Positions 52,302 to 60,962 of a DNA stretch of 64,000 nt are shown one piece after another. This stretch comes from Candidatus Dormiibacterota bacterium (GTDB lineage: Bacteria > Chloroflexota > Dormibacteria > CF-121). The first letter of the stretch is position 1. Every line of letters begins with the position of its first letter. The DNA lies in contig DASZZN010000009.1 of the NCBI GenBank assembly GCA_035544955.1, forward strand, positions 246,899 to 310,898, in the 5' to 3' direction. The notes under the pieces were generated by a model. That model saw only the letters and a list, made by a program, of their open reading frames with translations, did not search any database and had not been told where the DNA came from. The position numbers and the translations under genes are program-made.

Positions 52302-52594
52302 ACGCAAACAACCCCCTCCCCCTGGGGGACTTTCTCTCTCCCCCTTGGGACTTTCTCTGCTAAGCACTCGCACTTTCTCCCTCCCTTTGCTCCCTCCCCG
52401 TTTACGGGGAGGGTCGGGGAGGGTTAATCCGCCGACTCAGCGACTCTTCAGCCTGACTTCAGCGCGTCATCCGACGATTGGCGCATGACCGAGCCAAACT
52501 CCCACTTGACCGAGTGGTCAAGCAGTGAAACGATGCGGGATACGTCGACTGCGAGCGCGCTGGTCCTGGGGTTCGGCTCCGGGAGGAGGGGAAC
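52302..52594. other. Intergenic region with pyrimidine tracts and a palindrome
   Basis: Just after ppdK there is a C/T-rich stretch with two near-copies of GGGACTTTCTCT, then a palindromic element. No gene is seen. The end carries GGAGGAGGGG before the next ATG. Confidence 0.5.
52392..52413. repeat. GC-rich palindromic element, possible ppdK terminator
   Basis: CCCTCCCCG and its perfect complement flank a TTTA loop, followed by a further GGGGAGGG. It belongs to the dispersed palindrome family and could stop ppdK transcription. Confidence 0.65.
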
Positions 52595-54001
52595 ATGAGT
52601 GTGATCGCGGCACCGAGCGCAAACGAGACAGTTCTCTACCGGTCCTCAGCCCAATTTTGGGTCTGGTCGAACGCAGAGGCGAAGCTTCGCGGCTTCGCCA
52701 TCGGCAGCACCGCATTCATGGCCGGGTTTTTCACGGTCGCGCTTCTTCGGAAGTGGAATGCACAGCGAGCGAAGTGGCGGCAGATCGATGACGGCTGGGT
52801 CGAGTTGACAACGGAGCGGATCCGCCTGCAGTCGGCCGGCGAGGTGGAGGCAGGCGAGGCCCCATATGGGACCATTCGTGAGATTCGATATGAGGGCGAC
52901 CGGGTTGCCGTCAATCTCATGGTTGGCGATCAATTCAAAATCCGGCCCACTGACGCGGCGCTCTTTCGGACGACCCTCGAGCAGGTCGCCCGCCCTAAGT
53001 TGTGGCGTGCCCTGCCGCTTGAACAGCCCACCTCGCAGGCCCCCGTCGTGCAACTGGAGCAGCGGGCCGGAGCCTTTAGCTTCGGAATACCAGCCGGTTG
53101 GACCCTCGTCGCAGACCTACAGAAGGCTTCCAGCCTGCTGCACGAGAACGTGGTTGCTGCGGTGGTCCACGACATTGGGTCCGTCGTGAACCCAAATGTC
53201 CGCGTCGCGCGTGAGGCGGGCCCGGTCCGCCGCGACGATCTTGAGCGGCTTTCCTGCGCCTTCCCGTCGCTGATAGTCGTGAATACTCCTGGTGGCGAGG
53301 TCATCGGACCACCCCGCCGGCTCGACATCGGTGGGGAGATGGGAATCGCGGCGACGATCCGCTTTCCCTCTCAGGACCTGGGAGGGCCCTGCCGCATCAT
53401 GCGCATCCGAATCGCCCGCGCCGGCATCCCATACAACATCGAATTCATGGCAGACGACCGGCTCTTCGACACCTACCTTCCGGGGTTCGAAGCCATGCTT
53501 GCCAACTGGACGTGGCGCGACAAAGCGCCAGCTATTTCGAAGACGGCAACGCCCCGGGCGGCGGCAACGTCTGGCGGGTTGTTCCGAAAGCGCCTTCTCC
53601 CAGCTTTTGGCCTCTTCCTCCTCTCGTCCATCAGCTTCAGCCAGTCGAGCAGGACACAGGCCGCGACGGGGACGGTCATCAATATCTCGACGCTTGGCCC
53701 CAACCTTTGGATCGGGTGGGCCCTGGTCGCCGCCGCGTGGAAGGTTCTGTTGGCGAAGCGTCCCGGACTTCGCACCCAACGCTGGGGACGCTTTGCCGCG
53801 AGTTGGGCCGCAGCGGTACTTGCCGCCTCCGTCGCCGCCCTCTACTGGGTCACCGTACGCGGCACGAGTGAACTCTCCACGCCGCAAGATCAAAGCACCG
53901 CGCTGCTGTGGATCGGTGGCGCCGCCCTTGCAGCCGGGGTAGGTATGCGGTGGGCATGGAGCCGCGTTCTCCGCTTGGTTGCCCCACGATCGGCAAGCTA
54001 G
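52595..54001 (+). CDS. Membrane protein of unknown function beside the kinase gene
   Basis: 468 residues; ATG with a good GGAGG 8 nt upstream. There is an N-terminal hydrophobic segment (FAIGSTAFMAGFFTVALL, about residues 33-50), a PH-like stretch (WVELTTERIRLQS... TIREIRYEGDRVAV), a central soluble domain (about 145-310; FSFGIPAGWTLV suggests a PsbP/LpqN-like fold, uncertain), and three to four C-terminal TM helices (about 335-460). It ends 1 nt before the convergent kinase gene's stop. I recognise no family. Confidence 0.6.
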   Translation: MSVIAAPSANETVLYRSSAQFWVWSNAEAKLRGFAIGSTAFMAGFFTVALLRKWNAQRAKWRQIDDGWVELTTERIRLQSAGEVEAGEAPYGTIREIRYEGDRVAVNLMVGDQFKIRPTDAALFRTTLEQVARPKLWRALPLEQPTSQAPVVQLEQRAGAFSFGIPAGWTLVADLQKASSLLHENVVAAVVHDIGSVVNPNVRVAREAGPVRRDDLERLSCAFPSLIVVNTPGGEVIGPPRRLDIGGEMGIAATIRFPSQDLGGPCRIMRIRIARAGIPYNIEFMADDRLFDTYLPGFEAMLANWTWRDKAPAISKTATPRAAATSGGLFRKRLLPAFGLFLLSSISFSQSSRTQAATGTVINISTLGPNLWIGWALVAAAWKVLLAKRPGLRTQRWGRFAASWAAAVLAASVAALYWVTVRGTSELSTPQDQSTALLWIGGAALAAGVGMRWAWSRVLRLVAPRSAS

Positions 54002-54002
54002 C

Positions 54003-55946
54003 TCAGGAGGTCTTGGCGAGCGATCCCTGTCCCAGCAGATTTCCGCCGGCCTCGTCGTAGATCTTCCACTCCAATGCTCCGCCGGTCGGCGAGATACCAA
54101 TTTCCTTCGCCTGGCACCCGGGTGCTCCGCTCATCAGGCCCCCCTGAGGCTGGGGTGCCAGTGAAGCGGAGGCACTGTTCGGGCTGTCGAGGACCAGGAT
54201 GCCATGGCATGCCGCATTGGACTCCAGGCCAGGGAACCTGTATTCGCCGACGATGTCGCCGATCTTTCCGCCGCGGATCGTTGCTATCAGCGCATAGTCG
54301 CCTCCGCCAAAGAAATGTACTGATCCTTGCCAGGTACCGGCGTACGCGGTCGGCAAATCAAGTTGCGCCCCTCCTTGTGATAGGGAACCCTGACCAACAA
54401 AGGTCCCTCCCGGTTCCTCGTACACCTTCCAGTCAAGGGATCCCGTAGACGGGGTGATCACAATCCGCTTCGCTAGGCACTCAGGCGCCCCATTTATCAG
54501 TGGACCGACTGGCTTCGGAGTCAACTGCGATGAGCCACTGGAGGCTGCTTCGAGCATGAGGTTTCCTCGGCACACACTCGCACCCAGTCCCAAAGTCGGG
54601 TAGGTGTACTCGCCGACTTCGTCGCCAAGGTTTCCAGTTCGGAGCGTCACTTTCAATGCACGGTCAGCAGGTTGGGTGAACAAGTGCACGCTTCCAAGCC
54701 ACGTTCCGAGTGCGCTCGCGGGTAGTGCTGAGAGTGTGACCGCTTTGCTCGAGGGAGCCTGGCTTGGCGATGACGTCGCGGCAGCGCTCGAGCTGGCGCG
54801 TGCCTGGGTGGTCGTGGCAGCTGCCTTGCTGGACGGCCGCGAAGCGGCGATCGCGACCCCACCGCCAATAAAGAGAATGAGTGCCAGCGCGGTAATTGCC
54901 GCTGGGATCCGGTTCCGCAATACGGTAGCCCAGAGCGCCGCCCTCGACAAACCGAGGCTGCTGCTGCGAGCCGGTGGTACCGCGACCGCAGGCTCTAATC
55001 GTGTACCCGAGAGGGCTTTGAGGAACTCCTCGGCGAGCTGAGTCGCCGAGGCCGGACGTTGATTCGGTGACTTGGCAAGACCGTGTCCGAGCGCCTGGTC
55101 CAGAGCTGCGGCGTTGGGCAGCGCCGGGCTGAGCTCCGTCAACCGCGGAGGCTCACGGTGGAGGTGACCCTGTATCGCCTCAGGTCCCGATCCAAAGGGC
55201 GGATGTCCGGCGACCGCCTCGAACAGCAGAGCCGCGAAGGCATAGATGTCCGAGCGCGCGTCGATGGCCCGCGTCTCGCCGCGGCACTGCTCCGGGGACA
55301 TGTACGCAGATGTGCCCAGGGTTACCCCCTCTGCAGTCAGGCCGGCCTGATGCACCCAGCGGGAGATACCGAAGTCAGTGAGCAAGGCCGCATTGTCTTG
55401 CTCCCGAACGAGGATGTTGTTCGGCTTCAGATCACGGTGCAGGACGCTATGAGCATGGGCATAGTCGAGAGCGGCCGCGATATCGCGTGTCCAGGTTGGG
55501 AGGTTGGAAGTGACCTCTGAAGGTTTCGCCTGCAACCGCTCCGCGAGGGTCCTGGACTCGATCAGGTCCATGACGAGGAAGCAGGCATCACCTTCGATAT
55601 CAAAGTCCGTGATCCGGACAATGCGCGGGTGATTGAGTTGCATGCCGGTTCGCGCCTCTTCACGGAAGCGCTCCTGCATGCGCGGCTGGGGAGCGAGAGG
55701 CGCGTGCATCAGCTTGACCGCGTGCCAGGTATCGGTTAAGAGCTGGCGGGCGGCGTAAACGGTCCCGAAGCCGCCAGACCCAAGCCGGCGTTCTAGCCTG
55801 TACTTTGCTTTGAGAACGCGTCCGATCCACGGATCGACTGTGCGGTCTGACCGGACGGTAGCGTCGTCCGGAGCCCGCCCAGCGTTATCGAGCGTCGTTG
55901 GAAGGTTTCGGTCGGCCGCCGCACGCCCGTCGTCTGCGCCGTTCAC
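54003..55946 (-). CDS. Membrane Ser/Thr protein kinase with duplicated extracellular domain
   Basis: 647 residues from GTG. The kinase domain (about 50-315) is complete: GSGGFGTVY loop, Lys78 (WHAVKLM), HRDLKPNN with Asp172, DFG 191-193 and SPE 217-219. Thr-rich activation-loop residues (GVTLGTS) fit Pkn-type autophosphorylation. One TM helix at about 348-368 is followed by a Ser/Ala/Thr linker. Two homologous beta-rich domains of about 115 residues follow, opening GTWLGSVHLF and GTWQGSVHFF and each with conserved Cys pairs; they are not PASTA. They would sense a wall or glycan ligand. Neighbouring FHA proteins are likely phosphothreonine targets. Confidence 0.9.
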   Translation of the reverse strand: MNGADDGRAAADRNLPTTLDNAGRAPDDATVRSDRTVDPWIGRVLKAKYRLERRLGSGGFGTVYAARQLLTDTWHAVKLMHAPLAPQPRMQERFREEARTGMQLNHPRIVRITDFDIEGDACFLVMDLIESRTLAERLQAKPSEVTSNLPTWTRDIAAALDYAHAHSVLHRDLKPNNILVREQDNAALLTDFGISRWVHQAGLTAEGVTLGTSAYMSPEQCRGETRAIDARSDIYAFAALLFEAVAGHPPFGSGPEAIQGHLHREPPRLTELSPALPNAAALDQALGHGLAKSPNQRPASATQLAEEFLKALSGTRLEPAVAVPPARSSSLGLSRAALWATVLRNRIPAAITALALILFIGGGVAIAASRPSSKAAATTTQARASSSAAATSSPSQAPSSKAVTLSALPASALGTWLGSVHLFTQPADRALKVTLRTGNLGDEVGEYTYPTLGLGASVCRGNLMLEAASSGSSQLTPKPVGPLINGAPECLAKRIVITPSTGSLDWKVYEEPGGTFVGQGSLSQGGAQLDLPTAYAGTWQGSVHFFGGGDYALIATIRGGKIGDIVGEYRFPGLESNAACHGILVLDSPNSASASLAPQPQGGLMSGAPGCQAKEIGISPTGGALEWKIYDEAGGNLLGQGSLAKTS

Positions 55947-56058
55947 GCGTCAGATCCCCGCGTGCCGCGACGGAACGCCGGCAGGTAAGCCATGGCTGAT
56001 CCCCGCCGCTAGTGTATCCACAGGCCCCTCTCTTTGCAATTAGGATGGCTTCCAACTG

Positions 56059-58527
56059 ATGCAAGACCGTCAGCCCGTCCCGCTGCGGGTACGCCTGGGC
56101 GAACGAGAAAAGGTCATCACTGAGGCGGTTGTGATCGGCCGCGAGAGTGCACCGCCGTTCGACTGCTCTGACCCGCGGGTTTCTCGCCGTCACCTGCAGC
56201 TTCGTCCAGAGTCCGATGGATGGATCGCCGAAGATCTACGGACGCGCAACGGCACCTACCAGGCCGGCGAGCGAATCGGCAGGGTTCGCGTGGGCGCCGG
56301 AGTCGTCCTTCTCCTGGGCGATGCATCCAAGGGCATACCCATCGAGCTTGTGCCGGTGCCGTCTGGATCCAGGATTGCCGAGGCGACACCGACGCTGACG
56401 CTCGCGCGCTCCCGGGTCGAGGCGATTCACCACGCAGCAATTGATCTGGGACCGATGACGATCAGCTCGGCGATATCGGGGGACGTCACGATAGGCCGAG
56501 CGACTGACAATACGGTGGTACTCGCTGATCTAACCGTCTCCCGCCACCACGCGCGCCTGGTGCAAGCACCGGGCCGCACCCCTGAGCTGATCGACCTCAG
56601 GTCCCACAACGGCACGTACATCAATGGCGTTCGGATCGAACGAGCGCCGGTGACTGACACAGACGTCATCGGAATCGCCAATCATAGCCTCCGGCTGCGC
56701 GGAAACCGCCTCGAGGACTATGCGCGAGCCGACGACGTGAGTTTCGAGGCGGTCAACTTGAGCGTCCATATCGGTCCGAGCCAGCTTCTCGACGAGGTTA
56801 GTTTCAGTGTCCCACGACACACCTTCCTTGCGGCCGTAGGGCCATCCGGAGCTGGGAAATCAACGCTTCTGAGTGCACTCGCCGGATTCCGGCCGGCCGA
56901 TCAGGGAACCGTACATTGTGGCGGGCGCGATCTTTATGCGTCCTATGACGAGTTCCGCCAGCGCATCGGCTACGTGCCGCAGGATGACATCCTGCACCCG
57001 CAGCTCACGGTTCGACGAGCGCTCCGGTACGGAGCCGAACTGCGTTTTCCGTCCGACGTCTCTCGCGCCGATCGAAATGGACGCGTCGATGAAGTCATCT
57101 CCGAGCTCCGCCTTTCCAGTCGAGCGCGGCAACGGATTGACCGACTGTCCGGTGGACAGCGCAAACGGGTTTCGATTGCCCTCGAACTGCTTACCCGTCC
57201 GAGGCTGTTGTTCCTGGACGAACCTACATCTGGCCTTGATCCAGGGATGGAGCAGGATCTGATGGAGCTACTCCAGCGGCTGGCCGCGGACGGCCGAACC
57301 GTGATCGTGGTGACCCACTCGGTGCAAAGCCTCAACCTTTGTGATCGAGTGCTCTTCCTGGCTCCGGGCGGAAAGACCGCCTATTACGGGCCGCCTAGAG
57401 ACGCCCTGGCCTACTTCGGCAGGTCGGACTTCGCTCAAGTTTTCCGCGATCTCGAGCGTGGACAGCGTGACTTCAAAGAGGAGTTCCGCAAGAGTCCCGT
57501 CTACGACCAATTCGTGCGTCCGGCGCTCGTCCATTCTGAGTTCTCCCAAGAACGCCGCGCGGCAGTTCCAGCCCAGGCCCCGCCGCCCAGGCAGAATCGG
57601 TGGCGCCAGTTCTTGACGCTCTCGCACCGCTACCTGGCGGTCATAGCGAGCGACCCCGCGAACACCGCAATCCTCCTGCTACAAGCTCCGATCCTGGCTG
57701 CGATCATCCTGCTTGCCGTCAGTCCGGGCGGCTTCGATGCGGCCAACTCCAGCGCCCTCAACGCTGGGCTTCAGGCGATCCTTTTTCTTGTGGTAAGCGC
57801 GACCTACCTTGGCGCGGGAAATTCGATCCGCGAGATCGTGAAGGAGTTGCCGGTCTATACGCGCGAGCGAATGGTTGGCATCTCAATTCCCGCCTACCTG
57901 GCATCGAAAGTGATCATCCTCTCGGTGGTGACCGCGGCACAAGCCGGCGTTCTTGTCTGGTTGGGAACATTGCGTCAGGGCGGTACCGGCGGCGGCGCGC
58001 TCCTCCCTAACCTCCGGCTTGAGCTCTGGCTGGCGCTCGTTGCCACCGGCCTGGCAGCGATGGCGCTCGGTCTACTGGTCTCTGCGTTGACGAGCCGCGG
58101 TGACAAGGCTCTTACCCTGCTTCCCCTCATCCTTGTGCCTCAATTGGTGCTCACGCTCCCTCAGCTTCGCATTGACGACAAGCCCATCCTCGGACCGATC
58201 AGTTATGTGGCGAGCGCCCAGTGGGGTCATGCCGCGGCGGCCTCGACCATCCACCTCAATCAACTGATTTACCGCCGTGCCTCTTCCTTCGACCCGAGTC
58301 TTCCCGCAGGCGTAAATCCGGATCGTCCTTCAGCGGCGCTGGTTGATCGAGTTGCTCAGACTACGGACCTGGCGCTGACCACGCGGTGGCGGCACGACCC
58401 CCGGACCTGGATCACCGACGTCGGGGCGCTCGTTGGGCTATTTCTCGTCGAATTAGTGCTCGCCGGATATGCGCTGAAGCGCCGCGATCCTGCCCTGCTC
58501 TCGGCGTCGGCGCGTCGCCGGCGTTAA
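56059..58527 (+). CDS. Double-FHA ABC exporter (Rv1747-like)
   Basis: 822 residues. FHA1 (about 22-75) has GRE, SRRH and RNGT; FHA2 (about 140-205) has IGRATDN, SRHH and HNGTYING. The ABC domain has Walker A GPSGAGKS (261-268), signature LSGGQRKR (near 364) and Walker B LLFLDEP (near 384). An ABC2/ABCG-type membrane domain with about six TM helices ends the protein (about 520-815). This is the architecture of mycobacterial Rv1747, whose FHA domains bind phosphothreonines made by PknF. It probably exports a lipid or lipoglycan under control of the divergent kinase. TAGGAT lies 12 nt before the ATG. Confidence 0.9.
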   Translation: MQDRQPVPLRVRLGEREKVITEAVVIGRESAPPFDCSDPRVSRRHLQLRPESDGWIAEDLRTRNGTYQAGERIGRVRVGAGVVLLLGDASKGIPIELVPVPSGSRIAEATPTLTLARSRVEAIHHAAIDLGPMTISSAISGDVTIGRATDNTVVLADLTVSRHHARLVQAPGRTPELIDLRSHNGTYINGVRIERAPVTDTDVIGIANHSLRLRGNRLEDYARADDVSFEAVNLSVHIGPSQLLDEVSFSVPRHTFLAAVGPSGAGKSTLLSALAGFRPADQGTVHCGGRDLYASYDEFRQRIGYVPQDDILHPQLTVRRALRYGAELRFPSDVSRADRNGRVDEVISELRLSSRARQRIDRLSGGQRKRVSIALELLTRPRLLFLDEPTSGLDPGMEQDLMELLQRLAADGRTVIVVTHSVQSLNLCDRVLFLAPGGKTAYYGPPRDALAYFGRSDFAQVFRDLERGQRDFKEEFRKSPVYDQFVRPALVHSEFSQERRAAVPAQAPPPRQNRWRQFLTLSHRYLAVIASDPANTAILLLQAPILAAIILLAVSPGGFDAANSSALNAGLQAILFLVVSATYLGAGNSIREIVKELPVYTRERMVGISIPAYLASKVIILSVVTAAQAGVLVWLGTLRQGGTGGGALLPNLRLELWLALVATGLAAMALGLLVSALTSRGDKALTLLPLILVPQLVLTLPQLRIDDKPILGPISYVASAQWGHAAAASTIHLNQLIYRRASSFDPSLPAGVNPDRPSAALVDRVAQTTDLALTTRWRHDPRTWITDVGALVGLFLVELVLAGYALKRRDPALLSASARRRR

Positions 58528-60962
58528 CGCACTTTCGAGACGCGGAAACCGATCGGCGAGCTGATCGGCGCGGACGGCGGGAGGGCGGCCTCGAAGTCCT
58601 GTCCTTCGACACAATCAGCGTTTCGCCCGAGCGCGAGTCGAGCGGCCCGCTGGCACATCGATTCAATGTCTCCGCCTGACAGCCCGTCGATCGCGTCAGC
58701 CAACCGTTCGATGTCGATGTCTTCTGCTAGCGGAAGCGTTGCCGTATACAGCTGGATGAGTCTGAGGCGTCCTCCCCGATCTGGGAGGCCGATTTCGATG
58801 TGCTCGCTGAGGCGTCCGCCCCGGATCATCGCCGGGTCGAGCATATCGATCCGGTTCGTGGCGCCGATCACAAATACGCCCTCGAGCGGCTCGAATCCAT
58901 CGATTTCCGTGAGAAGCTGGTTGAGAAGGATGCCCATGAAGCGATTGCCATCTGCTTGGTCGCTTCGTCGTCCGGCAAGCGCATCGAGCTCGTCGATGAA
59001 AACGATCGAGGGTCGGTGCTCGCGAGCCTCCTGGAACAGGCGCCGCACCCTCTGCTCTGCAACGCCGACCCACTTGTCCAGGATGTCGGCGACACTGATC
59101 GGGAAGAAGCTGCATCGCGTTTGCTCCGCCAATACTTTGGCAACCGTCGTCTTCCCGGTCCCCGGTGGGCCGAACAGGACCGCGCCGCGCGGCGCCTTAA
59201 CGCCGAGCGCCTGGCCTCGGCGCGGATCTTCGATCAGCGTCTGAAGGACGTGCAGCGCGCTGATCGTCGCATCGGGCAGGACCAGGTCGTCCCACGTCTT
59301 GCCCGATGGATCGGTCGATTTCCGGCTGGCTGTACTGTCGAGCGCCGCGTCCAGGTCGGTCTGCGCGATCGCGCCACGTCCTGCCTTGAATGCGGACATC
59401 GCGGCCAGGTTGACGAGGCGCTCAAGATGTGCCGCAGAACGATCCTTGCTGCATTCGATCGCGTTGCCGAGGTCCAGCTCTTCCAGATTGGCGCGCCCCC
59501 GGAGGTGGACCTCAAGAATTTGCCGAATGGCCATTCCGTCGAGGCGTCCCACGGCTATCGGGTGATCGAAACGGCCAGGTACCAGCAGCGAGGCGTCGAT
59601 CGCATTCAGGGCGGGCGCAGTTCCGATCAGAGCCAATCCATCGGTGTGGCTTGCCCGATCCAGGCCCACGATCCAGTCATCGGCGTCAACCAGATCGAGT
59701 CCCTCGATCAACACCACAACTGGCGCCTCCGCTGCCGCCGCTCTTAGCAGATCCTCAACCGCGGAAGCCTGGACACCGCGCTGACCCTTGAGCGTGAGGA
59801 ATCGGCAGCCGAATTCGCCGGCGGTCGCAGCTGCCAGATAACTCTTACCGGTCCCAGGCGGCCCCCACAAAATGGCGCCTCCTTTCTTAAGACGAAGGCG
59901 CCGCGCCGCCTCCGGTGGTTGAAGCGCAAATTGCACGACGTCGCGTAGCTCGGCTTTCTCACGATCTCGGTCGCCAACGTCGGAATACTTCGGAAGTGCC
60001 ACGTCGGATCGTGGGACGTTGGCTCCAGCGACCTGAGGGATCTGCAATTGGTCTAAGCAGTGGAGTAAACGGCTGCCAACGTCGTCGATCCCCAACAAGC
60101 TTGCCCGCTGTGGGTCTGAGCCAAACAACACCTGGCAAGCCAGGTCGGCCATTAGCGCTGCGTCATCACTTGTCATCGCGCTTTCCGCCCAGCTTGCCTC
60201 TGGGTGCCCCTTCAGCCAATCGCCGAAGGCCGACCTGAATCGCCTTATCAGATCATCCGTGACCGTAAGGGGCGTATCCGTCATGGGAACGAAGTCACAA
60301 GCCGGAGGCTGCGCCTGCATGTCCGTATGCAGAATCCGCACCCGGCGAAGGCCGAGCAATCCGATCTTGCCGTCGGTCTCGGACACATTCGCCTCTGTGG
60401 CGAAGATGGAGTACGTATCGTCAGTCAGGCGAGGAACGACCAGGATCGTCCGCTGGCTCGCCAAGGCATGGTCAAGGAGTTGCGCGAAGGTTGGATTCAG
60501 GTCGCGGCGGGCCCACACGATCTGGCACTGCGGAAAGAGGAGCTGGGGCAAGAATATGGAAGTCCCCCGTGCTGCCGCGGTAGACGCACCTGTTTTCGCT
60601 GATCCTCTATCGGCTGGGGCAGCGCCCATTGGACGCGTCACGTCCGGGTCCGCGATGCACAGAATTTGAACCTGACCCAGCTCAATCACGTCCCCCGCGC
60701 CCAGGCGTGCGCTCTGATCGGCGCTAAGCCGACGCCCGTTGAGCCAGGTCCCGTTCAAAGAGCCGAGGTCTGACACGAATAGTTCACCATCCGCCTGACG
60801 GAGGGCGGCGTGACGTCGCGACACCGACCTTTCCGCGTCCACGTCGGTGAGGTCGATGTCAGGGACGACCGCGCCATCGAGGGAACGACGTCCAATGGTC
60901 GAGACCTCTCGAGTAATCTCGAACACCCTGGGTCCCGCCTTAAAACGCAGCCGGGCGCTCAC
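58524..60962 (-). CDS. FHA-LON-like-AAA-AAA ATPase
   Basis: 812 residues from GTG 60962, a start fixed by a GTGA overlap with the stop of the SARP gene. An N-terminal FHA (GRRSLDG, SRRHAAL, LNGTWLNG) is followed by a region (about 135-240) resembling the Lon N-domain (LPQLLFPQ... QRTILVVPRL... GLRRVRIL). Two AAA+ modules come next. D1 has GPPGTGKS (about 365-372), but its Walker B reads VVVLIEGLD with no Asp before Glu. D2 has GPPGTGKT (about 597-604), an intact FIDELDAL and GATNRIDMLDP. There is no Lon protease domain. A Cdc48-like remodelling ATPase recruited by phosphothreonine is inferred. Its end overlaps the convergent ABC gene by 4 nt. Confidence 0.85.
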   Translation of the reverse strand: MSARLRFKAGPRVFEITREVSTIGRRSLDGAVVPDIDLTDVDAERSVSRRHAALRQADGELFVSDLGSLNGTWLNGRRLSADQSARLGAGDVIELGQVQILCIADPDVTRPMGAAPADRGSAKTGASTAAARGTSIFLPQLLFPQCQIVWARRDLNPTFAQLLDHALASQRTILVVPRLTDDTYSIFATEANVSETDGKIGLLGLRRVRILHTDMQAQPPACDFVPMTDTPLTVTDDLIRRFRSAFGDWLKGHPEASWAESAMTSDDAALMADLACQVLFGSDPQRASLLGIDDVGSRLLHCLDQLQIPQVAGANVPRSDVALPKYSDVGDRDREKAELRDVVQFALQPPEAARRLRLKKGGAILWGPPGTGKSYLAAATAGEFGCRFLTLKGQRGVQASAVEDLLRAAAAEAPVVVLIEGLDLVDADDWIVGLDRASHTDGLALIGTAPALNAIDASLLVPGRFDHPIAVGRLDGMAIRQILEVHLRGRANLEELDLGNAIECSKDRSAAHLERLVNLAAMSAFKAGRGAIAQTDLDAALDSTASRKSTDPSGKTWDDLVLPDATISALHVLQTLIEDPRRGQALGVKAPRGAVLFGPPGTGKTTVAKVLAEQTRCSFFPISVADILDKWVGVAEQRVRRLFQEAREHRPSIVFIDELDALAGRRSDQADGNRFMGILLNQLLTEIDGFEPLEGVFVIGATNRIDMLDPAMIRGGRLSEHIEIGLPDRGGRLRLIQLYTATLPLAEDIDIERLADAIDGLSGGDIESMCQRAARLALGRNADCVEGQDFEAALPPSAPISSPIGFRVSKVR

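Noticed and set aside
50835..52373. Long minus-strand open frame opposite ppdK
   Set aside because: It is a shadow of a highly conserved gene; GC-rich codon bias keeps the opposite frame open.
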